Shown one piece after another: positions 11,007 through 21,636 of a stretch of 64,000 nucleotides of DNA. This DNA is from Rebecca billardiae RCC1528 (lineage: Eukaryota > Haptophyta). A program made the translations under genes and the position numbers. Under the pieces are notes generated by a model that made no database searches, was not told the origin of the DNA, and worked only from the letters and a program-made list of their open reading frames with translations. The stretch covers positions 496,001-560,000 of the forward strand of contig OZ251238.1 of the NCBI GenBank assembly GCA_965240325.2, in the 5' to 3' direction. The first letter of the stretch is position 1; each line of letters opens with the position of its first letter.

Positions 11007-12728
11007 TCATCGGGTAGTAGCGGGCGCGGCGGATGCGCCTGCTGGCGAGGCAGAAGACGGCGCTGAGGCCAACGATCGCAAGCTGCTGATGCTGTAGAAC
11101 GGCCGATAGCCGTGCGGCACCGCGTCGGCCTCGCGCACTTCAGCTTTGCCCTCATTCCCGTGCACCACGCTGAGCAGCACGTGCGAGTGCTGGTAGGCTG
11201 TCGGCAGCTTCACGCGCTCCGATGAGGGCGCGTATTGCGCAAACATGACTGCGGGCGTCTTGAACTCGGCGCTCAGGTTGAAGGGCTGGCACGCCGAGTA
11301 GCGGCGGTACAGGTGCGTCGGATCGAACTCGGCGCCGGCGTCAGGCGCGCTGTCGAAGGCAGCGAGGTCCACGTCGTACAAGCACACGCGCACCGGGATC
11401 AGAGGCTTGCCGCTGCGGCCGAGCGCGCTGCGTGCGCTGTTCTGCGCGCGTTCCCTCCAGCGCGCAGCCGCAACGGCCTTCTTCACGAGCGCGGCGTGCA
11501 CATCGTCGCCCTTGCCCGGGACCAGCTCGTGATACCTGGGCATGCCCGGCTCGAGCAGCCCGAGCTGATTGGGCCGGAGCCCGAAGACGAGCAGCAGCCG
11601 GCGCGTCCAGTACGGATGGACGTGCCAGAAGCTCCACGCCACGCGCGCCTCCATCCTCGGCAGGCTGAAGGCGGTCCACATGTGCGTCGGCCGGTCGCCC
11701 GGCACGGGGAAGGTGCTTTGGTACCCCTGCGCGGCGCCCCACATGTCCGCGCGCACCCCCACCTTGAGGACGGAGACCAAGTGCGGCACGGGCGGCCGCG
11801 GCCGCGCCCAGCGCACCGCTGCGAGCACGTAGGTGCTGAGGGGCGCCGAGCCGGCAGGCCGAACGTCGTTCAGCTCCGCCCAGCCGTGCAGCGGCGTGCG
11901 CAGTGGCATGGCGTAGCCGGGTGGCATGTCGCGGATGTGGCAGCCCACCCCACCGCCCTCGCGGGTGCATGCGCAGTCCGAGTGCAGGAAGAGCTGCAGC
12001 TGGCCGCGAGGAGCGCCCGCCTGCACGAGGTGGTGGTGGTGCTGGTGGATTGGAGGGTGGTCGAGCAGCTGCCCGGACGAGTCGTCCATCGAGCCGAGGA
12101 ACGAGGAGGTCACGTAGGCAAGCGCGGGCAGCGCGGCGTGTGCGACGTTGTACGACACCTCTGACCAGCCCCACCCACCGCGTGTGACCACTGGACCGAC
12201 CTTGGCGAACAGCCAGCCCGCCGTGTCTGTGCGCTGCTCTCGTGCGGCACCGACGTCGGTATCTAGGCACGTCCACTGGCGCACGGGCGCGCCTGGCTCG
12301 TAGTCGTCCGGCTGTGCGGGCGGCCTGCGATTGGGCCACGAGCGCAGAGAGGGCAACTCGTGAACGACGCCATGGTTCGGGAGAGTAACCCCATCCGCGT
12401 AGCGGATGCTCGGTGACGGCGCCCACGTGCACGAGCGCAGCCGACGCTCAAAGTCGGCGCGGCGTGCGCGCGCAGCTACGGCGCCAGGGTAGGCGAGCTT
12501 GCAGAAGGCGCGATACTCGTCGCTTGACACGCGCTCGCAGCTCGCCGCGTCTTCAACCCATGGCGCGCCACCCCACGTATCCGCCGCCCCGGATCGCCGC
12601 AGGCCCGTCACGAGCAGTAGTATGAGCAGCGTGAACCAGCGCGAGACCGGAAGGCAGACACGCCATGGAGGCAGTAGGTGGCGCGTGTAGTGCTGCCCAT
12701 GACGACTGCCTGACAAGCTCACACCCAT
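11007..12728 (-). CDS. Secreted or membrane-anchored His/Cys-rich protein, 573 aa (copy A)
   Basis: The start chosen is ATG 12728, which gives a hydrophobic stretch (WFTLLILLLVTGL) before the mature region; the frame is open further upstream. Conserved blocks shared with the gene at 21637 include APWVEDAASC, a histidine cluster HPPIHQHHHH followed by LFLHSDCACT and GGVGCHI, PLHGWAELNDVR, and WSFWHVHPYW. The clustered His and Cys suggest metal binding, perhaps copper, but no named family is recognised. The C-terminal tail is Ser/Ala-rich. A TIR element begins only 120 bp upstream of the start and may have changed the promoter. Gene status is supported by the conserved paralogue; the function is unknown. 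Confidence 0.8.
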   Translation of the reverse strand: MGVSLSGSRHGQHYTRHLLPPWRVCLPVSRWFTLLILLLVTGLRRSGAADTWGGAPWVEDAASCERVSSDEYRAFCKLAYPGAVAARARRADFERRLRSCTWAPSPSIRYADGVTLPNHGVVHELPSLRSWPNRRPPAQPDDYEPGAPVRQWTCLDTDVGAAREQRTDTAGWLFAKVGPVVTRGGWGWSEVSYNVAHAALPALAYVTSSFLGSMDDSSGQLLDHPPIHQHHHHLVQAGAPRGQLQLFLHSDCACTREGGGVGCHIRDMPPGYAMPLRTPLHGWAELNDVRPAGSAPLSTYVLAAVRWARPRPPVPHLVSVLKVGVRADMWGAAQGYQSTFPVPGDRPTHMWTAFSLPRMEARVAWSFWHVHPYWTRRLLLVFGLRPNQLGLLEPGMPRYHELVPGKGDDVHAALVKKAVAAARWRERAQNSARSALGRSGKPLIPVRVCLYDVDLAAFDSAPDAGAEFDPTHLYRRYSACQPFNLSAEFKTPAVMFAQYAPSSERVKLPTAYQHSHVLLSVVHGNEGKAEVREADAVPHGYRPFYSISSLRSLASAPSSASPAGASAAPATTR

Positions 12729-12847
12729 CGCCGCCCGCAGCCCGCCGCTCGTCTGCGAACTCGTCGCGCTCCCCCGCTGGCTCGGCGGGCGACGGAGCCG
12801 ATGCGGCGTGGGCCGCCAGCAGCCGCCGGCCGGTCTAAGATTACATA

Positions 12848-15270
12848 AGACCCCTTCAGGGACGGTTACGGCAGCCATGGTGACCCAGACCAGCGCAGGT
12901 CGTCTCGGGGTACGCTGGCAGTGGCGTCTGGATGCCCGGCGAGCACCTTGCTGCGGCGTCGACGTGCTAGCCGACGGGCGTAAGGACTTGTTGAAGGACT
13001 TGGCGCCCGTCTCGGAGGTGATCGGCGTTGATGAGCTCGCTGGTAAGGTGTTCGCCGTCGACGCGAGCATCTGGATCCACCAGCTCGCCGCTGTCCGTGC
13101 TGATGTGCTCGAGGCGGGTGATTATCCAACGCGGCCTCTTCTTGTCGCGCGCGCGACGGCCCCATCGCATGGGGCTGATTGCACAAGGTTGCCTGCGCGA
13201 TAGTTTTGCGACCGCGTTAGACTCGTCTGCTCAGAGCGATGCTGAGAATACGTGTGCGCGCCTGTCAACAGCGGGGCAATCCTTCACCACGCGACCCTAC
13301 TGGTTTCTGCGTGGGAACGATGGCGCAAGGGCAAGACCACGCCCACCAGTGACATCTGTAGCCTAGCGATCAGCCAGCTATTCGGCGCGTGCCACGTGGC
13401 TGGCGCTGCTGCACCGCCAGCGGCGCGCGGGCTGCGCTGTCACCGCACGGCAGCAGCTGTGGCTGCGACACACCGGTCGAGCCGCGACACTGTGCCTGCT
13501 GGGCCATGGCTGCACATGCGCGGATTCGTGCACAGCCACGACACGGTATGGCAGGGCCACTTGATCTGCTCGCGCGAGAGCCTTTGGGTGCCAGCTAGCG
13601 GGGGCGCCGCACACGCGCCCGCTCGCGCTGCGCAGCAGACGGGTGCAGTGTTTCTGGTGCCGAGGGCTGCGCACGCATCGCACACGTTGCTGTGCGCTGC
13701 TCGCGGGTGCTCGTGGGTGCTCGCTCAGGCGCGTGGACCGTCAGGCCACCCAGCGGCCGACGCGCCTCGTCCGCTGCCGCGAGCAGCCCCGTGCTGGCGA
13801 CTGGCGGTGCCCGTCTGCAGCAGGTTGGCGGTGCATCGGACGGCGCGCGCCCGGCGAGTGCCCTCAGCGGCATGCTGCTGGACGGTGCACGCCAGGGTTG
13901 GCCCCCACGCGAGTATGAATCGCTCCTGGCAGGCTGGTAGCTTTTAGAGATGGACGACAAACTGCGCCGGGCGGGGCCGCGCTCGGCACCTCGGCCGAGA
14001 ATCACAGCGTGTCGCCGCACTGCATGTCTCTCACATCCGCACTGGATCACAGTGCACGGCCGCCCGCGCGGAGCGCCGCAGACAGCCCTTAGACTGGATG
14101 CAGCGCGGCAGGTGTTTAACAAAACTGAGCAGAGAGCGCGGCAGCACCGCGCGCGCGCACGGCGCAAGCAGCACGCGTACTCGCCGGATGCCCTTACCCC
14201 CACGTGCGCGTGCACGTCCGCAATACAGTCTCACTGAGTGACCTAATTCGCGCCGGAGTGTTAGGCTCTGCGTATACAATGAGCACTTCGTAGTTCGGCT
14301 GGCACAAGGCAGGCAGCTCCGCTCACGCCTGACGGGCGGTGGAGCCGTGGCGCGGCGCGGCGTGGCTGAGATTTCGCTCAATGATAGGAGTATTAGGCAG
14401 CACGCTGATGCCGCGCCACCGCCGCAGCGGCGTGGAACCCCGCGGTATTACCCACACGAGTGTGCATATAAGCACTATACATCACGGCCTGCACAGCAGC
14501 AGCAGCGGTAGTGCACGACTCTAGCTGAAGCCGAGTGTGTCACACCGTCTGTCAAGACTGATGTGTGACGCGCACGACCCCTGAAGTGACGGCACTGACA
14601 GTGACTGACGCACACCGACGACGATGAGTAGTAAAACAAATTCCGAGCCGCGCTTTCGCGGATGCACTGATGATGCTGAGTTGGTGCCACTGAGATCATG
14701 AAGTGCGAGGCCCCCTAGCATACCCGCACGAGTGCGCACGAGCTGGCCACGGCTCAGATTCGAGCTGTCCGTTCGGCCGCACGCTCGCAACGGCAATGGC
14801 AGCGCGTGGCCGCGTGCGGCGGTATAATGGCCCCAGTGCATGCTACTCGACGGCGCGTGGCGCGAGAGCGTTGCAACATACCCGGCGCCACGCACCAGCC
14901 GAACTGCCCCCGCCCCCGCACCCCGTCTCACACGCCTCGCCCAACCTGACTCCAGTACGCGCCGTCACGGCCGAACCAAACGGCCGAGCAGCAACCGTCC
15001 TGAATGCGGCTGGATGTGGGTGCGCGTGGTGGTCGAGACGAGCACACTCGAGCGGGATCAGCGGGCCGGCGGCAGCGCCAACAGTCGCACACGCATCGAC
15101 CTGTCCCACAGGGCAGGTCGCCCCCTCGTGGCTTCTGGCTCGGCGAGCTCGGCCGCCGCGCATGCTCACCCTCATGGCCCCGAGCACGCCCAGCGTACCC
15201 CGAGACGCTCCTCGAGACGGGCTGCGAACCGACATCAGCATGGCTGCCGTAACCGTCCCTGAAGGGGTCT
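12848..15270. mobile_element. 2.4-kb element with perfect 32-bp terminal inverted repeats
   Basis: The sequence beginning AGACCCCTTCAGGGA at 12848-12879 is repeated in inverse orientation at 15239-15270 without a mismatch. Flanking bases (ACATA and AATCA) do not give a clear target duplication, so the superfamily is not assigned. The interior carries a fragment of an XPG/FEN nuclease near the left end and no transposase that could be recognised. The interior codes for no other convincing protein. Confidence 0.7.
12955..13203 (+). pseudogene. XPG/FEN1-type nuclease N-terminal domain fragment
   Basis: The + frame reads GVDVLADGRKDLLKDLAPV and then LAGKVFAVDASIWIHQL. XPG-family N-terminal domains begin Met-Gly-Val, carry a LWxLLxP-like stretch, and then have GKxxAVDxSIWxxQ, in which the Asp is a metal ligand. 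Order, spacing and the Asp fit. There is no ATG in front, the similarity stops after about 65 residues, and the frame ends at 13203. The fragment lies inside the TIR element, about 110 bp from its left end. It looks like a captured host gene piece. A cryptic spliced gene cannot be excluded. Confidence 0.6.
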
Positions 15271-15561
15271 AATCATATCAGTAGACAGTATCTCGCCTGC
15301 CTGAGCTGTGTGCGTCTCTTATTCTGAGTCAACTGTACGGTACAACTTTATCCCGTACAGTATGCGGCATCAAAGGAATGAAAGGGGATAGGACGGCAAC
15401 TCCAGTCACCAGTGACAGAGGTCATGCGAAACACCGAACCGACGCCACGACTCACGAGTCCGGTGCCGGGGGGCCGCAGCCCGCTGAGTCGCGCGAGATC
15501 CGAGGCCGCGACCCCCTACTGTACAGAAGTGTGACTCTGACTGGCGTACTCACTGGTAGCA

Positions 15562-16800
15562 TCACGGGTCAGAACCGTCGGATGACTGCCCTGCGAGGGC
15601 GGCCCTGCCCACTGTGGGCACTGACCGAACAGCACACCCATTGGCGCTGACGCGGGCACACTTGTCCGTCAGGTTGGCATTCAGACACTGGTAGCCGCAG
15701 CCCGAATCGTCGATAATGCACATGCCCTGCGCCTCCGTATGCGCTGCGACCCAGCTCTGCATCATCGCCTGGGCCTCACGCGCCGGCGTTCCAGGGCGCA
15801 CGGCCGGTCGCGAGGCGTACCACCGAGAGACGGCCGGCCCACACAGCCGCTCGGCTTGCGACTCGCAGTGGATGAAGAGTTCGAGCGCAGTGGTGAGACG
15901 CGGCTCCAACCGCGCAATCTGTGCGTCCAGCCGGCGCTCTGCCTCGGCTACGAGCGCGTACTCGAGCGCATTGTCCGTGCGGTACTGCCCGCGCACATAG
16001 GCCTGCACGGCGAGATCCTCCTCTTGCAGCTTCTTGTGCCGCGCCAAGGCGTAGCCGGAGAAGTCTGCGCCATGCCCGTCGCCCACCTTGGCCCTGACAT
16101 GCAAGATGTCGTTGGTGTCGAGTCCAAGCAGCAGCTGCAGCGCCACGAGAGACTCGGCATACCGGTGGTACACCATCACGAGGTCGTACTGCTCGAGCGT
16201 GGCAGTGACATTGCCGAAGACCGGGCCTCCGATCCGCTTGTACTGGAAGTCAAGGCTCTTTCGCAGCCAGTGGAGCTTGGCTTGCACAATGCCCTCGGGC
16301 GAGAGTCCTGCCTCGCCACCGGAGCGACTCACGAAAAGGTGGTAGTAGTGTGAGAGCGCCCTGTCGGCAGGGCGGCGCACGACGGTGACAGTAAAGGCGT
16401 TGGGATACGTACGCGCAAAGGGGCGCCCGTTCGGATCGACCACCGGGTCCTGGTTCGCGTGGAGGCCGTGCGTGTGCACCCGTCCGCCGCCTTCGTCCTC
16501 GGCCTTGCAGGCCACCATGCAGTAGTTGAGGCACATCCGGCGCAGGGTGCCCGCAAGCGTGCTGCCTCCCACCTTGGAATTCTTCACGAATACCACATTA
16601 CCGGGTAACCGAGAGCAGGGTGCTGTGGCCATAGCGCACGCAAAGATGGTTAGCCGCGCAAGACTCCACCACACCCTCGGGCGGTCACTGTGAGATTGCA
16701 GGCAGCGGTGCGTGCCAGCTGGGCCTCGAGCACTGGGACTTGCTCGTGAGCTTCGCGGAGCTGGTCGGCTGCGTCCAGGTGCAAGCCAAGGCGCACTCAT
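15562..16800 (-). CDS. Golgi-type sulfotransferase, 412 aa
   Basis: The protein has a short N-terminal tail, a hydrophobic segment at about residues 43-60 (VWWSLARLTIFACAMATA) as in type II Golgi proteins, and then the two PAPS-binding motifs of carbohydrate sulfotransferases. These are the 5'-phosphosulfate loop KNSKVGGSTL at about 73-82 and the 3'-phosphate motif VTVVRRPADRALSHYYH at about 137-153. It would move sulfate from PAPS to a sugar of a secreted glycan. The acceptor cannot be told. The C-terminal Cys-rich stretch (CIIDDSGCGYQC) may form disulfides. ATG 16800 was preferred to ATG 16632 because it keeps the membrane anchor. Confidence 0.85.
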   Translation of the reverse strand: MSAPWLAPGRSRPAPRSSRASPSARGPAGTHRCLQSHSDRPRVWWSLARLTIFACAMATAPCSRLPGNVVFVKNSKVGGSTLAGTLRRMCLNYCMVACKAEDEGGGRVHTHGLHANQDPVVDPNGRPFARTYPNAFTVTVVRRPADRALSHYYHLFVSRSGGEAGLSPEGIVQAKLHWLRKSLDFQYKRIGGPVFGNVTATLEQYDLVMVYHRYAESLVALQLLLGLDTNDILHVRAKVGDGHGADFSGYALARHKKLQEEDLAVQAYVRGQYRTDNALEYALVAEAERRLDAQIARLEPRLTTALELFIHCESQAERLCGPAVSRWYASRPAVRPGTPAREAQAMMQSWVAAHTEAQGMCIIDDSGCGYQCLNANLTDKCARVSANGCAVRSVPTVGRAALAGQSSDGSDP

Positions 16801-17200
16801 CCCAGGCGCCCCGTCAGCGGCGTAAGCTGGGACGAGATGTGAGAACCCCGAGCCAGGAGCGCTCTGGATTTGACTCGCCGTGCGGGGGTGGGCGTGGGCG
16901 GTAGCGGTCTATACCCGGCACCCTCGCTCGCTCACCTCGGCACCTCGGCACCTCGGCGACCTCCGGCGACCGGACTTCGCGGGCATTTTGCCCGGAAAAT
17001 CGGCAACGGCCTGCGCTTTTGGCCGACACCGCGGGCACGAGCGAGCCGTGCGAGTGAACTTGGGCACGCCAAGAGTCACAGCACTCGTCGAAATAGTGAT
17101 GACAGGCGGCTCACAACAGTGTGCCGACGTAGTCTTAACGCGCCCGTTGACAGATCGCACAGCTTGCTATGCCACCGCGTGCCAACGCGCACGTCGGCTC
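16801..17200. other. Intergenic, no gene seen
   Basis: Between the sulfotransferase and the frameshifted gene. A GGCACCTC triplication lies near 16938-16960. No exon supported. Confidence 0.5.
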
Positions 17201-18013
17201 TCAGCCATGACTAGCTCGGAATCGCGGCTCACTGGATCGCCGTCGGGCCGGAGCAACTGCCGACACCACGGGGGCGGGCGCCGGCGCAGGCAGCCGCCGG
17301 ACATACTGGATGTCCGGCGGCTGGTCGAAGAAGGACGACGCCTCGGAGCCGGACTTACGCACGTGCTTGGACTCGTCGAACACGCCCGCGCAACCTGGCA
17401 GGCAGTCCTTCTGCCCGACGGCGTACAGGCTGCTGAGGATCTGCGTGCGCACGTTGAACGTGTCTCGCGGCGACACCTTCTTGCCCACGTGCAGCCAAAC
17501 ATGCGAGGTGTCCTGGTGGAGCGCCGCGGTCTCGATGGGGAAAGCCGAGCTCGTTCGCCGGACCCAGCGTGACCATCACGCCCTTCTGCCCCTTGGCGAG
17601 CTCCTGCGCTCGGCGCACGTGCTTGTGCAGCCTGTCCGCCGCCGCGGCCTGACACACACGCGCGCGCCCGGGAGAAGATGGTCAGCGCGCGCGCGCGGCG
17701 CGCGCGGCGCGCGCACGCACGCGCGCGAACGCGCACCTGCTCCTCCGTCTTCTCCTTCACGTTCCCCTCGTCCACCGCCGGGCCGTTCACGCCGGCCCGT
17801 CGCGGCCGCGTCCACCTCGTCCTGCGAATGGAAGGCCCCGAACGTGGAGAAGGCGTCCGGCTCGACGGCGCCGAAACGAGCGTCCGCGGAGTTCTTTGCG
17901 GTGGGGCTCGTCATCTTCTCCTTGCCGTTGCTGGTCCGCTTCGACATGCTCGTGCGCGTGCTGGAGGCTCGGGTGAAAGAGGACGGCGGGGACGGGTCTG
18001 CCAGTCGAGGCAT
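17201..18013 (-). pseudogene. Frameshifted two-exon gene of unknown function
   Basis: Three minus-strand reading blocks make one protein only if two single-base shifts are allowed. Block A (from ATG 18013 or 17947) reads FSTFGAFHSQDEVDAA. After a shift near 17800 it continues as NGPAVDEGNVKEKTEEQ to 17737. An 88-nt intron (17736-17649; GTGCGC, GTCAG) follows. Block B starts with AAAADRLHKHVRRAQELAKG and runs into a run of four C (17537-17540 on +), after which the frame shifts to ETAALHQDTSHVWLHVGKK and ends at 17201. Conserved-looking content with intact splice sites suggests either a recent pseudogene or base-call errors. The family is not recognised. Confidence 0.5.
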
Positions 18014-19634
18014 GCTGCACGCACTCGCTCACCGCTCGAAATTGGTGATCCCTAAATAAAATGCTTGCCGCTGGGGCCGCCGAGGTCGCCGAGGTTCGCC
18101 GAGGTTCGCCGAGGTGGGGGCCCCAGCGAAAACCACTGGCGATGCCGAAGTGCCGAGGTTAGCAACTGGCACGAGGAAGGAGCATCAGGCAAGTACAAGC
18201 TCGTGCACACTGCACACAGCCAGCCATATTACCGATTTCGGGCAACCGAAATCGTGGAACAGTGGAACACACGATTTCCAGAAATCGAAAACGAAAACGT
18301 TTGACTGGGTGAGCGAGACGAATCAGGAGACCTGCGCCGTCCTACCTGTGTCGTTAACGTCGCGCGCGTGGCGGCACTCGCCCCGTCACGATCGCGCTCG
18401 GGCTCGTTGCGGCTTGCTGGGCACCGGCGCTGATACACGTAGCGCCCGTCTCCGCCCTCGGCTGACCTCCGCGCGCCTTCCGCCGCCGCCGCCGCGTGCG
18501 CGATCGACCTGTACCGCACAGCTTGCGGAGCGGTGCGCCTGTCCGTCACCGAACGCGCGCAGCTAGAGTGGCACTGCTTGAGCGGGACGCCCGTCGCGGG
18601 GTCTGCCCTCGCCATCGCTACCCCAGTATGTCCTCCGACGCCGCGTGCGCCCGCGTGTGCGCCGCCTCCTGGCCACGGGCAGCAGCGCACAGACGGACGG
18701 CGCGCAACTCTTCACTCGACAAGCGGTCCTTGTTCCTTGTTCGCCGCATGATCGGCAATGCCAATGTAATATGACGATGTAGTATGTTATGCCCACTGCT
18801 ACGCAGTCACCAGATCGGCGACGTCGTCGACAGTTGGGATAGCTCCAAGTGGAGGTCCGAGTGGTTGCAGCCCACTGTGCCACCAGGGTACTTGCGGCTG
18901 CGACGTGTTTGCCGCGCTGACGTTCCCAGACCCACCAAACCAACCGGTGCACAACACTGCCGCGCCATCCAAGGCGACGCGCGCTGGCAGCCCGTCCTTT
19001 GCTCCAACGGGGGTCAAAACGCGTCTGCCCGCGGTGAGTGTCAATCATCATCATGACCAGTGCCAGCAGCCCGTGCCCGTGGTGAGCTGCGTGGTGAGCG
19101 CAGCTCACCACGGGCCGCCCAGGCGCCGGGCGCCGCGCGGCCCTGCGCGGCGCCTAGGCAGGCGCGGACGACGATATCGATCCGTGCGTAGAGTATAATC
19201 CGCCGCCGACAGGCGACAGCAATGATTTTAGATGAATGTGGTGATAACGACCGAAGGCTCGTGGTAACTTACTAATCTGCAGCCGCACCGGCTGAACCGG
19301 ATAGTGAACGTCCGGGCAAAACGGACGCGCCACAGGCCGCACGTGAAGGCACGCGGCTCGCCTCGCGCGACAGTCGCCGTCGTACCAAAAGGCAATCGCC
19401 CGAGGCCGAGCCATCGCAGCTCCATGGCTTGCCGAGCCAGCGGGGGAGCGCACCGAGCGCGTTTTTATATATATATATATATGCGCGTTGCCGCGGGCGG
19501 CTGCGGCGGGCCGCGCCCGCCGGGCGCGAGCCGGGTGGGGCCCGTCGGCCGGTGCGGCGGACGGGGGACGGGGGGGCACGCAGCCACAGCTGCACGACGC
19601 GCAGCGTGGTCGGTCCCAGGCCGCCTCGGCACGC
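18014..19634. other. Intergenic, no gene assigned
   Basis: Holds an AT-richer patch (18170-18310) with several GATTTC/GAAATC short inverted repeats, and a TA run at 19466-19482. Several medium frames exist, but none has the composition or neighbours of a real exon. Confidence 0.4.
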
Positions 19635-21347
19635 TCAGGCCCGCCTCCTGGCCATCACCACAGGTATGACCTGCTGTGGTCGTGCTGCTCCTCCTGGGCC
19701 CGGCGCTCCCGGCGCTGTCGATGATGTTGGCGGCCATAGGTGCGCTGGCGCATCAGCGGTAGTGTTGATGCTTGCTGGTAGTCCCTGTTCGTGGCTGCCG
19801 GGGGTAGCCTGGACTGCATCGTGCGCTTTGCCACGCTGATGGCGTTCGTCCCGGGCCCAGGCACCATCATTGACCACCCCGTCGTCAACCGAGTGGATCG
19901 TGCCGTCTGGCGAGCGCCAGCGGACGATGCTGACTTCCACCAGCGGCGGCGATGGCGACCGCGGCGGCGCGACGTCCGAAACAGCGGCAGTGCGGCTGGT
20001 GTGCTTGCGTCGGCGCTTTGTGGCGCTCGGTCCCTGGTCGCCGGTGCCATGCTCCAGCCTGCGCTTGGGGACAGCGAGCCGACTGCATACCATGCCAGCC
20101 AGCTTGTGCGTAGCGCACCGGCTGGCGCGCGCGTCGCCCGGCATGCCGAATGAAGGCCCCTTGGTGCAGTCCGCGTGATCACACTTGGGGCTCTTCACGT
20201 CGACCATGCCGGCCAGCTTATGCGCAGCGCACAGGCTGGCACGCGCGTCGCCCGGCATGCCGAATGAAGGCCGTTTGGTGCAGCCCGCGTGATCACACTT
20301 GGGGTGCTTCACGTTGACCATGCCGGCCAGCTTGTGCGCAGAGCACAGGCTGGCGCGCGCGTCGCCCGGCATGCCGAATGAAGGCCCCTTGGTGCAGTCC
20401 GCGTGATCACACTTGGGGCTCTTCACGTCGACCATGCCGGCCAGCTTATGCGCAGCGCACAGGCTGGCACGCGCGTCGCCCGGCATGCCGAATGAAGGCC
20501 GTTTGGTGCAGCCCGCGTGATCACACTTGGGGTGCTTCACGTTGACCATGCCGGCCAGCTTGTGCGCAGAGCACAGGCTGGCGCGCGCGTCGCCCGGCAT
20601 GCCGAATGAAGGCCCCTTGGTGCAGTCCGCGTGATCACACTTGGGGCCCTTCACGTTGACCATGCCGGCGAGCTTGTGCGTAGCGCACCGGCTGGCGCGC
20701 GCGTCGCCCGGCATGCCGAAGTAAGGCACCTTGCTGCAGTCCGCGTGATCACACTTGGGGCTCTTCACGTCGACCATGCCGGCCAGCTTGTGCGTAGCGC
20801 ACCGGCTGGCGCGCGCGTCGCCCGGCATGCCGAATGAAGGCCCCTTGGTGCAGTCCGCGTGATCACACTTGGGGCCCTTCACGTTGACCATGCCGGCGAG
20901 CTTGTGCGTAGCGCACCGGCTGGCGCGCGCGTCGCCCGGCATGCCGAAGTAAGGCACCTTGCTGCAGTCCGCGTGATCACACTTGGGGCTCTTCACGTCG
21001 ACCATGCCGGCCAGCTTGTGCGTAGCGCACCGGCTGGCGCGCGCGTCGCCCGGCATGCCGAACGAAGGCCACTTGGTGCAGCCAGTGTGATCACACTTGG
21101 GGCTCACCATGTTGACCATGCCGGCCAGCTTGTGCGTAGCGCACCGGCTGGCGCGCGCGTCGCCCGGCATGCCGAATGAAGGCCGTTTGGTGCAGCCCGC
21201 GTGATCACACTTGGGGTGCTTCACGTTGACCATGCCGGCCAGCTTGTGCGCAGAGCACAGGCTGGCGCGCGCGTCGCCCGGCATGCCGAATGAAGGCCCC
21301 TTGGTGCAGTCCGCGTGATCACACTTGGGGCCCTTCACGTTGACCAT
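19635..21347 (-). CDS. EsV-1-7 repeat protein, 11 repeats, 570 aa
   Basis: Residues 1-418 are eleven nearly identical 38-residue repeats. Each follows C-x4-C-x16-C-x2-H-x12, for example CDHADC, 16 residues, then CSAH. This spacing matches the EsV-1-7 motif first seen in Ectocarpus virus EsV-1 and in the brown algal developmental regulator IMM. The tail (about 419-570) has basic clusters KRRLEH and TKRRRKH that could be nuclear signals, then Pro/Ser-rich sequence. The codons just before ATG 21347 code for ATHKLAGM, half a repeat, so an upstream exon or a truncated repeat is likely. Very uniform repeats at the DNA level (114 bp) point to recent expansion. Zinc binding is likely; the role is unknown. 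Confidence 0.85.
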   Translation of the reverse strand: MVNVKGPKCDHADCTKGPSFGMPGDARASLCSAHKLAGMVNVKHPKCDHAGCTKRPSFGMPGDARASRCATHKLAGMVNMVSPKCDHTGCTKWPSFGMPGDARASRCATHKLAGMVDVKSPKCDHADCSKVPYFGMPGDARASRCATHKLAGMVNVKGPKCDHADCTKGPSFGMPGDARASRCATHKLAGMVDVKSPKCDHADCSKVPYFGMPGDARASRCATHKLAGMVNVKGPKCDHADCTKGPSFGMPGDARASLCSAHKLAGMVNVKHPKCDHAGCTKRPSFGMPGDARASLCAAHKLAGMVDVKSPKCDHADCTKGPSFGMPGDARASLCSAHKLAGMVNVKHPKCDHAGCTKRPSFGMPGDARASLCAAHKLAGMVDVKSPKCDHADCTKGPSFGMPGDARASRCATHKLAGMVCSRLAVPKRRLEHGTGDQGPSATKRRRKHTSRTAAVSDVAPPRSPSPPLVEVSIVRWRSPDGTIHSVDDGVVNDGAWARDERHQRGKAHDAVQATPGSHEQGLPASINTTADAPAHLWPPTSSTAPGAPGPGGAARPQQVIPVVMARRRA

Positions 21348-21636
21348 GCCGGCTAGCTTGTGCGTGGCGCGAGCGACGTTCGCCGGTACAGTTTACTAAG
21401 AATAAGAGACGCACACAGCCAGTTTACTAAGAATGGCATATGCGAGTGAGTACCTCTCCACACATTCTTATAGGTTGTCCTAGGAGGACGGTTTGTATGA
21501 AAGTAAACGATTTCGCACATACGAAGATTGGACGCCTCGCGCGCGAACAATGTCGTATTTGCAAATAGGGTAGAGGAGTCGGGGGGGGAGCATCAGGTAA
21601 AAGTGTGTTGTGATCAAAACGCGTCAGCTGCTTATA

